From Kaistella sp. 97-N-M2 (GTDB lineage: Bacteria > Bacteroidota > Bacteroidia > Flavobacteriales > Weeksellaceae), in the NCBI RefSeq assembly GCF_021513235.1, contig NZ_CP090976.1, positions 2,232,001 through 2,296,000 on the forward strand: DNA of 64,000 nt, read 5' to 3'. Below are positions 63,039 through 64,000 of this stretch, one piece after another. A program made the translations under genes and the position numbers. Positions within the stretch are counted from its first letter, which is position 1, and every line of letters begins with the position of its first letter. The notes beneath the pieces are model-generated. The model did not search any database and was not told the origin of the DNA. It saw only the letters and a list, made by a program, of their open reading frames with translations.

Positions 63039-63773
63039 TTAATACTTGATATTAAATAACTTAGATAATTCTTGATAGATAGTTTCCTCAAAATCATTAG
63101 GTTTCACAGTTATTGCCCGTGAAAATGTTCCTTTGTCAAAATTGGAATTATATTCGTTTTCCATAGCCTCAATAATAGTGGTGTCTTGAAAATCCGGATT
63201 AATAATATGATTGTCTTTTAAGAATCGGTGGATTCTGATGAAGGAAGATTTCTGATCTACGATTAGGTTGTGATTTTCATCTATGAATTTTTTACCCTTT
63301 AGAAAAGTAATAAAGATTTTAGAACTATTTTCCCCAATCATAATATCTGTTAATAGGACTTCTCTTTTTGTTTTGCTCTCCAAAGCAAAATATAGAAAAA
63401 GCGTCGTTTGAGCTCCATTCAAAAAATTGCCCTGTAATTTCATTAGGTTGCCTGAACTTAAAATACTTAATGATTCTTTTCGATATTGCTCTATACAATA
63501 TTCAATCTTCTCTTCAAAGTTGTGATTTCGGGAAGCATCTATATTTTTGAAGTGGAAACTGAAAAAGTTATCTAACTTTTCATATCGAATAAGAAACTCA
63601 TTTCTTTTCTTATTAGTAAGACTAATTTCGCTGGATTTTTGTTTGGCTATTTCAATTCTTTTTGACAACATCTTTGAAATTTTTTCACCTTTGATCCAGT
63701 AAAAAATCATCATAGGATAACCTACAAATTCTTCCCAAAAATTCCAACGTCCATAAAGTTTCTTTTGATCCAT
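63039..63773 (-). CDS. uncharacterised element protein
   Basis: 244 residues, basic, soluble apart from a hydrophobic stretch WEEFVGYPMMIFYWI near the N-terminus. Rich in Lys and long helices (about 30-75 and 80-110). No motif that I recognise. Genes of this position, upstream of the HTH and helicase genes, are common in Bacteroidota mobilizable elements and mostly lack a known function. Beyond it, 63774-64000 is AT-rich with nothing visible. Confidence 0.55.
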   Translation of the reverse strand: MDQKKLYGRWNFWEEFVGYPMMIFYWIKGEKISKMLSKRIEIAKQKSSEISLTNKKRNEFLIRYEKLDNFFSFHFKNIDASRNHNFEEKIEYCIEQYRKESLSILSSGNLMKLQGNFLNGAQTTLFLYFALESKTKREVLLTDIMIGENSSKIFITFLKGKKFIDENHNLIVDQKSSFIRIHRFLKDNHIINPDFQDTTIIEAMENEYNSNFDKGTFSRAITVKPNDFEETIYQELSKLFNIKY

Positions 63774-64000
63774 AATCTAAATTAATGATTATTTAAAAAC
63801 TTCATTCATTATATGAAATTATTTGTTGTATAAAATATCTGAAGTGATGATTTTATATAGCAGATTTAAGAGCACTTGCAAATTTTAACAAATCGTGAAT
63901 AAACTAAAGTATTTATGAATTATTACTTAAAATTGTTAGCTATTTTCATTATTATTTTATACTTAAAAATTGTTCGTATAATATTTTCGAGTAATAATTA

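Larger units (their letters stand above)
46365..64000. mobile_element. integrated mobilizable element with defence cargo (open at the window end)
   Basis: The DNA turns AT-rich right after tRNA-Ser. The right part (57819-63773) carries the mobilization and replication genes on the reverse strand: SF3 helicase, TOPRIM protein, MobC, MobA and an excisionase-like HTH. The left part (46807-57570) is cargo. No type IV secretion genes are seen, so transfer would depend on a helper. The integrase and the second attachment site are not in the window and should lie beyond 64000; the left border at the tRNA is an inference. Confidence 0.75.

Overview
The window is a chromosomal segment of a Bacteroidota bacterium, most likely family Weeksellaceae (Chryseobacterium/Kaistella-like). 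This is inferred from the his gene order with a HisB fusion and a HisIE fusion, many secreted hydrolases with type IX secretion (T9SS) C-terminal sorting domains, promoter elements of the TTTG...TAnnTTTG type, almost no Shine-Dalgarno sequences, and ribosomal and replication proteins of flavobacterial type. No species can be named from the sequence alone.

Layout of the core part (1-46400). 1-6493 is a histidine operon: the last codons of hisG, then hisD, hisC, hisB, hisH, hisA, hisF and hisIE, all forward. 6694-8606 holds a secreted M28 peptidase and rplT/rpmI (reverse). 9070-11230 is a two-gene forward insert (NmrA-like oxidoreductase, polytopic membrane protein) that separates rpmI-rplT from infC and thrS (11334-13849, reverse). 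14199-26912 is mostly reverse: a stress-type protein, a small hydrophilic protein, a secreted M4 metallopeptidase, DUF4230, a thioredoxin-like lipoprotein, a MazG-like pyrophosphohydrolase, a decayed T9SS protein, acyl-CoA dehydrogenase, helix-hairpin-helix protein, MerR regulator and DEAD-box helicase, with a forward secreted endonuclease I at 21712. Next come rpsA, a VOC protein, a secreted M36 fungalysin, a transglutaminase-like protein, rplS, the two CoA-transferase subunits (scoA and scoB) split by a YoeB-type toxin-antitoxin pair and an ABC exporter, a dienelactone hydrolase, a cupin, a HAD phosphatase, an NhaC antiporter, a repeat protein, an HsdR_N-like nuclease divergent from holA, trxB and crcB.

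The accessory part begins at tRNA-Ser(UGA) (46280-46364). From there to the window end the DNA is visibly more AT-rich and carries a mobilizable element: SF3 helicase, TOPRIM protein, MobC, MobA relaxase, an excisionase-like HTH protein, a candidate oriT palindrome and an iteron-like repeat array. Between tRNA and mob genes lies cargo dominated by defence-like genes: a DUF262/DUF1524 (GmrSD-like) protein, a HEPN-like protein, an HNH protein, another HEPN-like truncated protein, an XRE regulator and a TIR-STAND-TPR protein. No integrase is present in the window; it is expected beyond position 64000.

Intergenic DNA of the core part contains several families of short palindromic repeats. The most useful points for follow-up are the defence cargo of the element, its oriT/iteron candidates, an A7 frameshift in a large secreted protein, a probable AUA start for infC, and vestigial gene fragments (hisE tail, T9SS protein).
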